From contig NC_091352.1 of assembly GCF_038502225.1 (NCBI RefSeq), positions 24,631,390 through 24,695,389 of the forward strand: a stretch of DNA of 64,000 nt, read 5' to 3'. This DNA comes from Cherax quadricarinatus (lineage: Eukaryota > Arthropoda > Malacostraca > Decapoda > Parastacidae). Each line of letters starts with the position of its first letter. Positions within the stretch are counted from its first letter, which is position 1. Positions 29,902 through 39,703 of the stretch are shown one piece after another. The notes under the pieces are model-generated. The model did no database searches. It had not been told where the DNA came from and saw nothing but the letters and a program-made list of their open reading frames with translations. The position numbers and the translations under genes are program-made.

Positions 29902-30959
29902 TATGTACAGATAAGGAAGAGGATGGAGTTGGAGCCATCTATGGGCCAGTGATTTTATTTTGTGAACTTATTTCATTACGTTGATGTCATTCCTAGGAAT
30001 AAATGATTTCAATGAAGCAATGATCCAAAGAAGGGTACAGAGAAAGAGTGGTTGCTGTCTGCTGCCCGTCTTGTTGTGCAGAAGCTAACTTCTCAAGTGT
30101 GGTAACCTGACAATATCGGCCTTGTACAGAATAGTAAGGCCACCCACATCCCTCATGTGTTGATGGTTCTGCTGAAATGACAGATCTACTCAAGCTGAGT
30201 GCAGATAAAAGATGAGTCGTCTTGTCGTGTTCTCTGTTCTATCAAGAAGTCGCAGATGAGACGGGGGCAAGCAATCTAAGAAAGTGGATAATGCTTACCA
30301 TATCAGTGAACTTGTGCCAAATTCAGAATCTTGCAACCTTTATTGGCGAGCAGATGCGAGATACATCTCAGTGCTGGATTCTTCCTGACCGCTTTTGCAA
30401 GATATACAACGTGGTTCTTCATAGTCATTTTGGAGTGAAATTTCACCCTCAGGATATCAGCTTCATTCCCTGGTACCAACACTCACTCATTCATTCATAG
30501 CAATGTTCCAGCATTACCATCATAGTTCCTAGAGACCATCATCATTTGTGTTTTCTCAGGATCATATGTAACTTGGCCTCGTTTACCCCAGACTGATATA
30601 GCTCTTAGCTGGTGATTGATGTAGCTTAGAGCAGGTGGCATTTCCTCTGTGGGATATAAGTAAACGTCAGAGTACTGTCGTCTGCATATGCTCGGGACTC
30701 TAGAATGAGATGAAGAACGCCATTGAAGTAGGCATTCCATAACAATGGCTCAAGTACACTTCTCTATGGAACACTTGCACCAGTACGATGTCTTGCTGAT
30801 TCTGTCTCATTGAGAACTACACTTTGAAATCTACCTTGAAGGTAATCACTGAGGAGGCACAGTGCAGAGTCGATGACTCCTAGTGCTTGCAGTTTTGCTA
30901 AGAGGCCCTGGTGTCATACTCGGTCGAAAACACCAGCTGTGTACAGTGCAACTACACTA

Positions 30960-31490
30960 CTCTTCTGTCTAATGTTTCTGTTCCTTCTTCATTTATTTCA
31001 CCACTTCCCCTTTCGCGCACCTCTGTGCACTTACTCTCCCTCTGTGGGCACCTAGCTCTCTTGCAGTGCTCCCCTTCCTTTGTATTTGACTGGCTCGTCC
31101 TCCTTATTCCCCACTTCTACCACTACCACTACTACTACCTCTTCTACTACTACTACTACTACTACTACTAATGAAATTAAGACACATGTGCGGCGTCTGG
31201 GTGTCTTTGTTGTGGACGTTTCGCCATCCAGTGGCTGGCTGGATGGCGAAACGTCTACGATAGGGATGCCCGGGTGTTGCGCATGTGTCTTAATTTCATC
31301 TTGTCGGTATTATTTACCATTCTTGTACTACTACTACTACTACCACCACCACCTCTTCCTGCCTATATATAGCCGTCCTGCTCCACTTCTGGTTAGTGTG
31401 ACTTTGTAAATGGTCCAAGTCGGACCGAAACGTCGTCGTAAGCTTCTCTCTTTTATGTGCCGGTTATTTGTGTATGTGACTTTGGCTTTA
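30960..31490. mobile_element. Composite insertion inside the Jockey-like LINE
   Basis: This stretch interrupts the RT frame: minus-strand RT sequence resumes on either side. It contains (CTA)n-rich DNA at 31,110-31,170, a foldback at 31,171-31,299, more (CTA)n at 31,325-31,345, and a segment containing ggtccaagtcggaccgaaac. I recognise no coding sequence. Confidence 0.6.
31171..31299. mobile_element. 129-bp foldback element
   Basis: The outer 18-bp perfect inverted repeat is atgaaattaagacacatg (31,171-31,188) with its complement at 31,282-31,299. The inner 16-bp perfect inverted repeat is gacgtttcgccatcca (31,215-31,230) with its complement at 31,240-31,255 around a 9-nt loop. The spacers between the inner and outer arms also partly pair. 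Confidence 0.88.
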
Positions 31491-33049
31491 CTCAGTGACT
31501 GGTGCCACTAGTGGAGAGTTTTAGAAGCAGATCAATAGAAAAGTGAGTTTTTCTGAAGCCGTATTCACGGTCACAAAGAAGCGAGTGAGAGTCAGAAAAC
31601 GCTGTCATCTTCTGTGAGATGATTGTCCCAAGAATCTTGCCTGTGAGTGACAGGAGAGACACTGGTCTGTAGTTGCTGATTTTCTTTCTGCTCTTCATTT
31701 TGCGAACAGTGACTACAGTTGCCTCTCCCCACAGAGAAAGCCATTATTTACACTTCACTGAGCAGTGCCGGTAGATGCGAGTGAGAAGCGCTGCTAGCTG
31801 ATCTGCACATCTACTCAGCAATGTTGGGCTCACCACTGGTGTCGAAGACAGGTTGAAGAATATCCTTTTCAAGTGATTATGGATTGCAACATCAATGAGC
31901 TGGGCATAAACACTTAGAAAATCACACGGCAACACCTCCTCCTTTCTTTGCCTGTCTCTTCTCATCCATGGGGTGTAGCCAACAATTCTAGCAAAATTTT
32001 CTGGCGTCCTGTCGTCCAGAAATATCTCAACAACAGCGGTTATGTTTAGACTTTCAATGTTCACGAAACTGTGCGTGAGCTCTCTGACATTGGTAATGAT
32101 GCCTCGAATGTTGGCCGACAGGATGCTGATAAACTTGCTCCTCATGACTGTGTTCAGCTTGAGCTGATGGTTGTGTTAAGTGCCTGCCCTTAAGACAGGT
32201 AGGACATAGGGACAGTCGTTGGGACGTAGCTCTGTGGTCTTGCCTAATGCACACAGCTACTTGCTGAGCCGTGACAGGACTTGCTGGGAGAGATCCTGCT
32301 GGTTTATTCGAGAGCAAATCTCCAAAGAGATGGTGATCCTGTGTGTCAAATTTCTTTTATTTACGACAGTGGTCTTCCTGGTATTCCCTTTTGTGGCGGT
32401 AATAGCCCCTGGTATCTTACAGGCAGTTGTTAGTGGTGTGTCCCCTCTGGTGACAGCAGGATTGCTGCCTTGGGACCTGAGATGGTGAACTCCTGTTGTT
32501 TTTTGGTGCAGAATCACCAGCTGATTTCTCTGTAGGTTCTGCCGTGTTGGTCGACAGTGAGACGACTGTGTGTGGCGACCTCTTTCTCTTCCACGTCCTC
32601 CTCCACTTCTACCAGATATATCTCTGCTATTCGTGGTTTGGGCCAGCACTTGTTCAGGTGCAATGTCGGTTACCTGATTACTAGCTGCATCAAACTCTGG
32701 TTGAGAAAAACCTGACTCGGTATCGGCAGATGGAACACTGCTGCCAGGTGTGCCGGCAGGAGGTTGAGCATTGATGTCAAGTGTGCTGTCAGGTGTAGAA
32801 GGGCTGACAGATCCAAGACGTGCCTCACTACTGGGTGCTCGATCAGTTTCATTACAAGTGGTTAAAACAGTTGTACTAGAATTTCCAGACGCAGTGTTTT
32901 GAGCTCTGTCTACCTGTGGAGAACCAGTATTTACAGATTTCCAGCAGTTAATGATTGTTGAGCTAATGTTGATGTGAATATTCCAGATCTTGTCAGTAGT
33001 GTCAGCATCAGTTGAGGAACAATGTCTCTTTGGTGTGTGGGTGACAGAC

Positions 33050-33305
33050 CTGGATAGTGTTGTGGTGTGTGGGTGGCAGGCTGGGATAGTGTTGTAGAGT
33101 GTAAGTGGCTGGGATAGTGTTGTGGTGTGTGGGTGGCCGGGATAGTGTTGTGGTGTGTAGGTGGCCGGGGTAGTGTTGTGGTGTGTGGGTGGCCGGGAGA
33201 GTGTTGTGGTGTGTGGGTGGCCGGGAGAGTGTTGTGGTGTGTGGATGGCCGGGATAGTGTTGTGATGTGTGGGTGGCTGGATAGTGTTGTGGTGTGTGGG
33301 TGGCC
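33050..33305 (+). repeat. 28-bp minisatellite
   Basis: About nine units of gtgttgtggtgtgtgggtgg plus ccgggata, the first ones degenerate. It continues directly into the 16-bp array. Confidence 0.88.
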
Positions 33306-34287
33306 CAGGCTATTACAGACCCAGGCTACTACAGACCCAGGCTACTACGGACCCAGGCTACTAAAAATCCAGGCTAATACAGACCTAGGCCACTACACAC
33401 CCAGGCTACTACACACCCAGGCTACTACACGCCCAGGCTACTACACTCCCAGGCTACTACACGCCCGGCTACTGCACACCCAGGCAACTACACACCTTGG
33501 CTACTACACACCCAGGCTACTATACACTCAGACTACTACATACCCAGGCTACTACACACCCAGGCTACTACAGATCCAGGCTACTACACAGGCAGGCTAC
33601 TGCACACCCAGACAACTACACACCTTTGCTATTACACACCCAGGCTACTATACACCTTGGCTATTACACACCCAGGCTACTATACACCTTGGCTATTACA
33701 CACCCAGGCTACTATACACCCAGGCTACTACACACCCAGGCTACTATACACCCAGGCTACTACACACCTTGGCTATTACACACCCAGGCTACTATACACC
33801 TTGGCTATTACACACCCAGGCTACTATACACCCAGGCTACTACACACCCAGGCTACTATACACCCAGGCTACTACACACCCAGGCTACTATACACCCAGG
33901 CTACTACACACCCAGGCTACTATACACCCAGGCTACTACACACCCAGGCTACTATACACCCAGGCTACTACACACCCAGGCTACTACACACCCAGGCTAC
34001 TATACACCCAGGCTACTACACACCCAGGCTACTACACACCCAGGCTACTACACACCCAGGCTACTATACACCCAGGCTACTACACACCCAGGCTACTATA
34101 CACCCAGGCTACTACACACCCAGGCTACTATACACCCAGGCTACTACACACCCAGGCTACTATACACCCAGGCTACTACACACCCAGGCTACTACACACC
34201 CAGGCTACTATACACCCAGGCTACTACACACCCAGGCTACTATACACCCAGGCTACTACACACCCAGGCTACTATACACACAGGCTA
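33306..34287 (+). repeat. 16-bp minisatellite (cccaggctactacaca)
   Basis: About 61 units, with tacaca/tataca alternation and occasional ccttggctattacaca variants at 33,495-33,800. All forward frames are largely open ([16 protein letters not shown], period 16 residues, i.e. three units). These 217- to 409-codon frames are tandem-repeat artefacts. Confidence 0.95.
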
Positions 34288-34351
34288 CTCAAAAGAATAA
34301 ACAGGTATGAGGTCAAAGCTCCTGAGGGCCCAGTAGCAACAGTGACGACAT

Positions 34352-34605
<254 letters not shown>

Positions 34606-35105
34606 CAGAAAAAGAATAAGAATTATCATTAAAAATCCACGTAACGTAAACTGCAGAAAAAGGCAGCAGAAAGGGGAGACTTAATCACCTACATTAGGGA
34701 GTAAAATCCCATGATAAATTTATGAGACAAGAAGGGTAAGGAGGAAGCTCACCTGCAAAATAAATAACGAGAAAAATAACACACACTGAAGCAGGACAGC
34801 AGAATCACCAAAGGCAAATTGTCAACAAATTGGATGGGTGATTAAAATATGCAATAATTAGTGCTTAGTTCTGATTATAATGAGTGTAATAATATAAATG
34901 TGAAAGGGTAACACATGGCCTAAAAATAATGCCAGAGGCAATTCTTTTAGGCACAATATAAGTGACGTTTACTCGTTCACTGAACAATATTCACAGATTA
35001 ATCATAAGGAGATGAAATAGTTCCTAAATTGAAACAGCAGAGGAATAATTGTGTCTTCTTTACAAAATAAAAAAATATCACAACTCACACGGTAAAGAAG
35101 AAATA
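34606..35105. other. Unassigned AT-rich stretch
   Basis: No open frame of note and no recognised element. The last two bases (TA) are the left target-site duplication of the following MITE. Confidence 0.4.
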
Positions 35106-35339
35106 CAGCCTCTCCTCGCTAAACGACGGAGTCACGTTCCTAAGACCACGTCGGTAAACGAATTCGTCGCTAAGTAAGGAGCATATTATTATGGTAATGG
35201 TATATTTTTAAATCTTTATGTAGTTGTATACTGGTTATAGTAATAAGCAGAATAGAGGAAAGCAGCTCTAATAAACTGGTTAGAGAGCTCGTCGCAAGTC
35301 CGAGGCGTCGGTAAACAAGTACGTCGCTAAGTGAGGCTG
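35106..35339 (+). mobile_element. pogo/Tc1-like MITE with TA target-site duplication
   Basis: The ends cagcctctcctcgctaaacg and the complement of acgtcgctaagtgaggctg form imperfect TIRs sharing CAGCCTC. The element is flanked on both sides by TA (35,104-35,105 and 35,340-35,341). The interior has a second near-repeat of the TIR motif (gtcggtaaacgaattcgtcg; gtcggtaaacaagtacgtcg). No transposase is present. Confidence 0.75.
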
Positions 35340-35341
35340 TA

Positions 35342-36237
35342 CATTAAAATGAACGGTTCTGACAGAACTGAATTTCTGGTGGACAAGATTACATCAGAAT
35401 ATAAGAAAAGAAGAACACTGAAGGAGAACTATTGGCCCATACTAATCAGGTCCTTCTCGAACACTAACCCAAGGTCTTATTACATGTGGCATCAAAATGA
35501 ATGTTGCAAGTAATTGCTACAAGGAGAAACAAAAACCCGAATTTGCAAAGAAAAAAATTGAAATTAGCACAAACAAAAATAAAAGCCATTTACAGCAAAT
35601 AAAACAATTCACTGTACGAATAAAAAAAATGCAATAAACCAAAATAAGTAAAAAGCAAAACATCAACAATTGAGATATAGTTGCAGAATATTCCAAACAA
35701 GGACATGATATACAAGAAACAAGTAAACCTGTGATACGTATACAAGTTATCATGAACAGGTACTCTGGTATCACCAACAATTTAAAAATAAACTACAATA
35801 AGCAAGCAAAAACAAATACATGAAGCCTGGAGAACAAAACAATTACAAGACCCTTAAGAAAGCACAGACCCTTAAAAAACATAGACCCTTAAAAAACACA
35901 CACCTTTAATTAAAAAACACAGACCCTTAAAAAACACAAATCTTTAAAGAACACAGTTAAACTACAATTAACAATATAAAACAAAAGTACGAACAAAAAA
36001 TTATATTCTCATTGAAAAACAAACACCGAGAATAGAAAATATCCAGCAGTGCCTTCAGGCAGTGCTCGATATACGGAATATTAAAGAGCATAGTTGTAGG
36101 TGGAGTCAAGAACACAAAGCCTCAGACACTGGTTCAGACATTGACAATGGGCAATTAAAAGTCTCACAGCAGAAGCAGAAATCACAACACAGAGCCTCCC
36201 AAAATTTCTTTGCTTTGCAACAAAAGAGAAAGACATA
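35342..36237. other. AT-rich intergenic or intronic stretch
   Basis: No recognised gene. At about 35,848-35,955 there are roughly six degenerate copies of a unit of about 20 bp, cccttaaaaaacacaga. The ORFs here are short and of AT-rich composition. Confidence 0.4.
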
Positions 36238-36550
36238 ATATAATATAATAATAATAATTTTATTTACTACAATATATGTACAAGGTACACAGACCATAGC
36301 TGACATCAGTGACATAGTAATTTGTAGAAAGTCGCTTGTTATGCTGAGCATTTCCCGCAAATTAGGTCAATTTTGTCCCAGGATGCGACCCACACCAGTC
36401 CACTAACACCCAGGTACCCATTTTAATGATGGGTGAACATGGACAACCGGTGTAAGTTAACACGCCCAATGTTTGTACCCTCACTGGGAATGGAACCCGG
36501 ACACTCACCATGTGAAGCGAGAGCTTTCGTCACCAGGCCACAGGCACCGT
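36238..36550 (-). mobile_element. tRNA-derived SINE, copy 3 (minus strand)
   Basis: It has the same body as the copies at 2.9, 25.1 and 54.5 kb. It carries a single 32-bp unit near 36,379-36,412, a short tail (taataataatttt) and a head near 36,490-36,545 with ggaatggaaccc (box B diverged) and gcgagagctttcgtcaccag (box A side). Confidence 0.85.
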
Positions 36551-36683
36551 GGCCTGGTTTCTGACGGGTATAGCCCCGTCCATTCCTAAATATATCATTT
36601 CGATCTCCATTCGGTCTAAAAAATACATGTATTTGTCATGCTTGTCATCCTGTCATGGTTGTGCTAGGCCTCTCCCAGATGGG

Positions 36684-36772
36684 TTAACCATTTAGACTTT
36701 CCAAACATAGATCTACGTTCGGAGAGCTACACGAACGAACGTAGATCTACGTTTGGACAATTTAAGAGTTAA
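36684..36772. mobile_element. Foldback element with TTAA at both ends
   Basis: Arms ttaaccatttagactttcca... and ...tttggacaatttaagagttaa pair with mismatches. The inner arms tccaaacatagatctacgtt and the complement of aacgtagatctacgtttgga pair with one mismatch around gagagctacacgaa. TTAA at both ends is the piggyBac target-site signature, so a piggyBac-derived miniature element is possible. Confidence 0.6.
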
Positions 36773-36847
36773 TATCTCTTCTGGGACCCTTGACATCAAG
36801 TAATACTTGTGAGCTCTGTCTTCTGTTGTCTTCTTCAACAACGGCGG

Positions 36848-36875
36848 AATCCCAACTGCTTCTGCAGTTGGGATT
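36848..36875. repeat. Perfect 12-bp hairpin
   Basis: aatcccaactgc (36,848-36,859) and its exact complement (36,864-36,875) surround a 4-nt loop, ttct. Confidence 0.85.
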
Positions 36876-36952
36876 GATTACTCATTGCTTCATTAGCTCT
36901 ATCTTCTTATAGTATGAGTTATTCCATTCTTCTCGAACTGTATCCTATATTA

Positions 36953-37192
36953 GTGCTCACTTGATTCCACACTTGTACTCTCCCCTTCATCCTCAGATCT
37001 CAACAGACAACTTACAAGATTATCAACGATTGACTGGTCGTCCATTTTACAATTACTTTCCGTCTGTGGTGTAAACGTAGGTACCCTTACACTGCAACCT
37101 TCCTTATCCGTTCTTCCCTCAGGTATTTCGTCTCTCCTCCGAGAAAGAAAGCAAACAGGATGCCAGGTTATGTAGCTAGAGACTTGGGACAC
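36953..37192 (-). CDS. Unrecognised 80-codon open frame
   Basis: Minus-strand frame from MSQVSSYITWHP to an acidic, Ser-rich end (RSEDEGESTSVESSEH, stop). It contains an internal Met followed by DDQSIVDNLVSC. I do not recognise it. The composition is less repeat-like than neighbouring frames, and it lies about 180 bp from the TTAA foldback. A short acidic N-terminus is common in piggyBac transposases, so a transposase remnant is one possibility; chance is another. Confidence 0.2.
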
Positions 37193-37546
37193 AAAACACC
37201 AGATAATATACTGATTCCCAAACTGGTTTCTAAATTACATCAAAGATAAAGACTTGCTAGAAAGATCTGCTAGTACTAAAGAAAAAAAATATGACGAATG
37301 CCTCAGGATCTCTCTCTCTCTCATTCATTAGTAACTACAAGACTTCACATAAATTATGTAGTTATTGTATAGTTTTAGGCTCAGATGTGACAGCTATTTT
37401 AACTGTAAAATGAATAATTTGCTCGCAACACTAGAATCAAATTGCGAAGCAGAAGATGTAACACAAATATATGAAAAGCTTTCCTCATAAATAGAATTTT
37501 GAGGCGTGAATTAAACTACCAGCGAAACTTGTGAGCAAATACAATG

Positions 37547-38757
37547 CTAGCATACAGGAGGATTCAGTCACAGTAAATACTATGCTAGCATACAGGAGGA
37601 TTCAGTCACAGTAAATACTGTGCTAGCATACAGGAGGATTCAGTCACAGTAAATACTATGCTAGCATACAGGAGGATTCAGTCACAGTAAATACTGTGCT
37701 AGCATACAGGAGGATTCAGTCACAGTAAATACTGTGCTAGCATACAGGAGGATTCAGTCACAGTAAATACTATGCTAGCATACAGGAGGATTCAGTCACA
37801 GCAAATACTATGCTAGCATACAGGAGGATTCAGTCACAGTAAATACAATGCTAGCATACAGGAGGATTCAGTCACAGTAAATACTGTGCTAGCATACAGG
37901 AGGATTCAGTCACAGTAAATACTATGCTAGCATACAGGAGGATTCAGTCACAGCAAATACTATGCTAGCATACAGGAGGATTCAGTCACAGTAAATACTG
38001 TGCTAGCATACAGGAGGATTCAGTCACAGTAAATACTATGCTAGCATACAGGAGGATTCAGTCACAGTAAATACTGTGCTAGCATACAGGAGGATTCAGT
38101 CACAGTAAATACTGTGCTAGCATACAGGAGGATTCAGTCACAGTAAATACTATGCTAGCATACAGGAGGATTCAGTCACAGCAAATACTATGCTAGCATA
38201 CAGGAGGATTCAGTCACAGTAAATACAATGCTAGCATACAGGAGGATTCAGTCACAGTAAATACTGTGCTAGCATACAGGAGGATTCAGTCACAGTAAAT
38301 ACTATGCTAGCATACAGGAGGATTCAGTCACAGCAAATACTATGCTAGCATACAGGAGGATTCAGTCACAGTAAATACAATGCTAGCATACAGGAGGATT
38401 CAGTCACAGTAAATACTGTGCTAGCATACAGGAGGATTCAGTCACAGTAAATACTATGCTAGCATACAGGAGGATTCAGTCACAGCAAATACTATGCTAG
38501 CATACAGGAGGATTCAGTCACAGTAAATACTATGCTAGCATACAGGAGGATTCAGTCACAGTAAATACAATGCTAGCATACAGGAGGATTCAGTCACAGT
38601 AAATACAATGCTAGCATACAGGAGGATTCAGTCACAGTAAATACTGTGCTAGCATACAGGAGGATTCAGTCACAGTAAATACAATGCTAGCATACAGGAG
38701 GATTCAGTCACAGTAAATACTATGCTAGCATACAGGAGGATTCAGTCACAGTAGATA
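37547..38757 (+). repeat. 38-bp minisatellite with higher-order structure
   Basis: About 32 units of ctagcatacaggaggattca plus gtcacagtaaatactatg. Variants at the unit end (actatg, actgtg, acaatg, and gcaaat for gtaaat) recur in an ordered series. A block of ten units (380 bp) is repeated, followed by repeated four-unit blocks. The final unit is cut by the LINE fragment at 38,758. Confidence 0.95.
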
Positions 38758-39222
38758 CTGGAGTTTACCTGGAGAGGGTTTCGGAGGTCAACGCCCCCGC
38801 GGCCCGGTCTGAGACCAGGCCTGATGGTGGCTCAGGATCATATCAACCAGGCTGTTACTGCTGGCCGCACGTAATCTGACGTATGAACCACAGCCCGGTT
38901 GGTCAAGTACTGACTTTAGATGCCTTTCCAGTGCCTTCTTGAAAACAGCCAGGGGTCTATTGGTAATCCCCCTTATGTATGCTGGGAGGCAATTGAACAG
39001 TCTTGGGCCCCTGGTACTTACGGTGTTGTCTCTCAGTGTACTCGTAGCGCCCCTGCTAATGCTACCTTTTTTTATAGTGGCAACGCTTGGCTCTCCAGGG
39101 GCTTTGTCAAGCATTACCAACAGCTCCTGAAGAGCGAAACGTTGCCGCAATGAAAGAGTCGCACAACTTGCATATGTGTCGGTAAGTCTACCAACATTAT
39201 TACCAGACGAAAAATGAGACAC
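38758..39222 (-). pseudogene. LINE 3' fragment (CR1-like RT C-terminus)
   Basis: The 144-codon minus-strand frame contains TVSTRGPRLFNCLPAYIRGI, VFKKALERHLKSVLDQPG and SSNSLVDMIL, the usual CR1/Rex-like C-terminal segment (RGPRLFN.LP..IR). It continues into a 3' tail at the array boundary. The rest of the element is absent. Confidence 0.75.
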
Positions 39223-39496
39223 ATAAGCGACATATGGGAACCTTCATTGAGGAAACGATTCGCCACACAGTGGATGCATCAGTCTAATACAAGGAAGAAA
39301 CGTGTAAGGAGAGGAGGAGTTTCAGGAAATCCGTCCCCCAGCCTGGAATCCATGTGTTAAATGTCTCTTTCTCCAACTGGTCGGTTTTGAAGGCCATTTA
39401 TTACAAATATTACAAGTTAATAAGATAAGAAGTGGTCAGAGCAGAGAGGTGTGTTAGTGATAACAGCTGGTAACCGATAGTAGAACTCTGGCCAAT
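39223..39496. other. Unassigned spacer
   Basis: No gene seen. The segment cgattcgccacacagtggat near 39,258 resembles the gtttcgccatccagtggct core of the foldback at 31,215-31,236, which hints at a related dispersed element. Confidence 0.35.
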
Positions 39497-39580
39497 GGGC
39501 CAGCTGGCCTAGTGGCTAACGCGACGGTCTGGAGTTTTACGAATCGCTGGCTGAGAGTTCAATCTCCGCCCGTACCGTGG
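39497..39580 (+). mobile_element. tRNA-like SINE head
   Basis: ctggcctagtggctaacgcg fits box A, and gagagttcaatctc fits the T arm and box B (4-bp stem gaga/tctc). No convincing anticodon arm is present and the acceptor ends do not pair well, so this is a SINE head rather than a functional tRNA. No typical SINE body follows. Confidence 0.55.
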
Positions 39581-39587
39581 GAATCAA

Positions 39588-39626
39588 TGGCTCTACTATC
39601 GAACCAATGGTTCGATAGTAGAGCCA
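39588..39626. repeat. Perfect 39-bp palindrome
   Basis: tggctctactatcgaacca (39,588-39,606), one spacer base, and its exact complement (39,608-39,626). It lies between the SINE head and the 16-bp array. Confidence 0.92.
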
Positions 39627-39703
39627 ATGGTTCCCAAAGCTTTGTGGATGGCAGGAGAATAACGTCAGTAATTATGATAGAAAGAGTCCTAATTAAGTTT
39701 AGG

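Larger units (their letters stand above)
29930..33060 (-). pseudogene. Jockey-like LINE remnant, split by an insertion
   Basis: Minus-strand blocks run in LINE order. An ORF1-like, Ser/Thr/Pro-rich frame with no ATG covers about 33,060-32,257 (ATESGF-type low-complexity text, RSGGGRGRERGR). An endonuclease N-terminus, ILSANIRGIITNVRELTHSF and VEIFLDDRTPENFARIVGY, lies at 32,145-31,900. RT block SNYRPVSLLSLTGKILGTII lies at 31,698-31,492. After an insertion come FDRVWHQGLLAKLQALGV-like sequence and AYADDS...TYPTEEMPPALSYINHQL at 30,955-30,495. A lower-confidence tail with GGLTILYKAD lies at 30,494-29,930. Frames are broken repeatedly, and most of the endonuclease, including its second half, is deleted. 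Jockey or I superfamily is the best fit. Confidence 0.75.

Noticed and set aside
35517..35780. 87-codon hydrophobic minus-strand frame
   Set aside because: AT-rich composition gives Phe/Leu/Ile runs; no signal or family pattern.
36953..37192. Missing second half of the Beat Ig2 domain
   Set aside because: Checked for the expected GLxTxxLGLxF...C pattern; the frame lacks it. No other minus-strand stretch left of 44.6 kb showed it either.
39497..39580. Functional tRNA gene
   Set aside because: Box A and box B are recognisable but the acceptor and anticodon arms do not fold convincingly, and no terminator follows. Treated as a SINE head.
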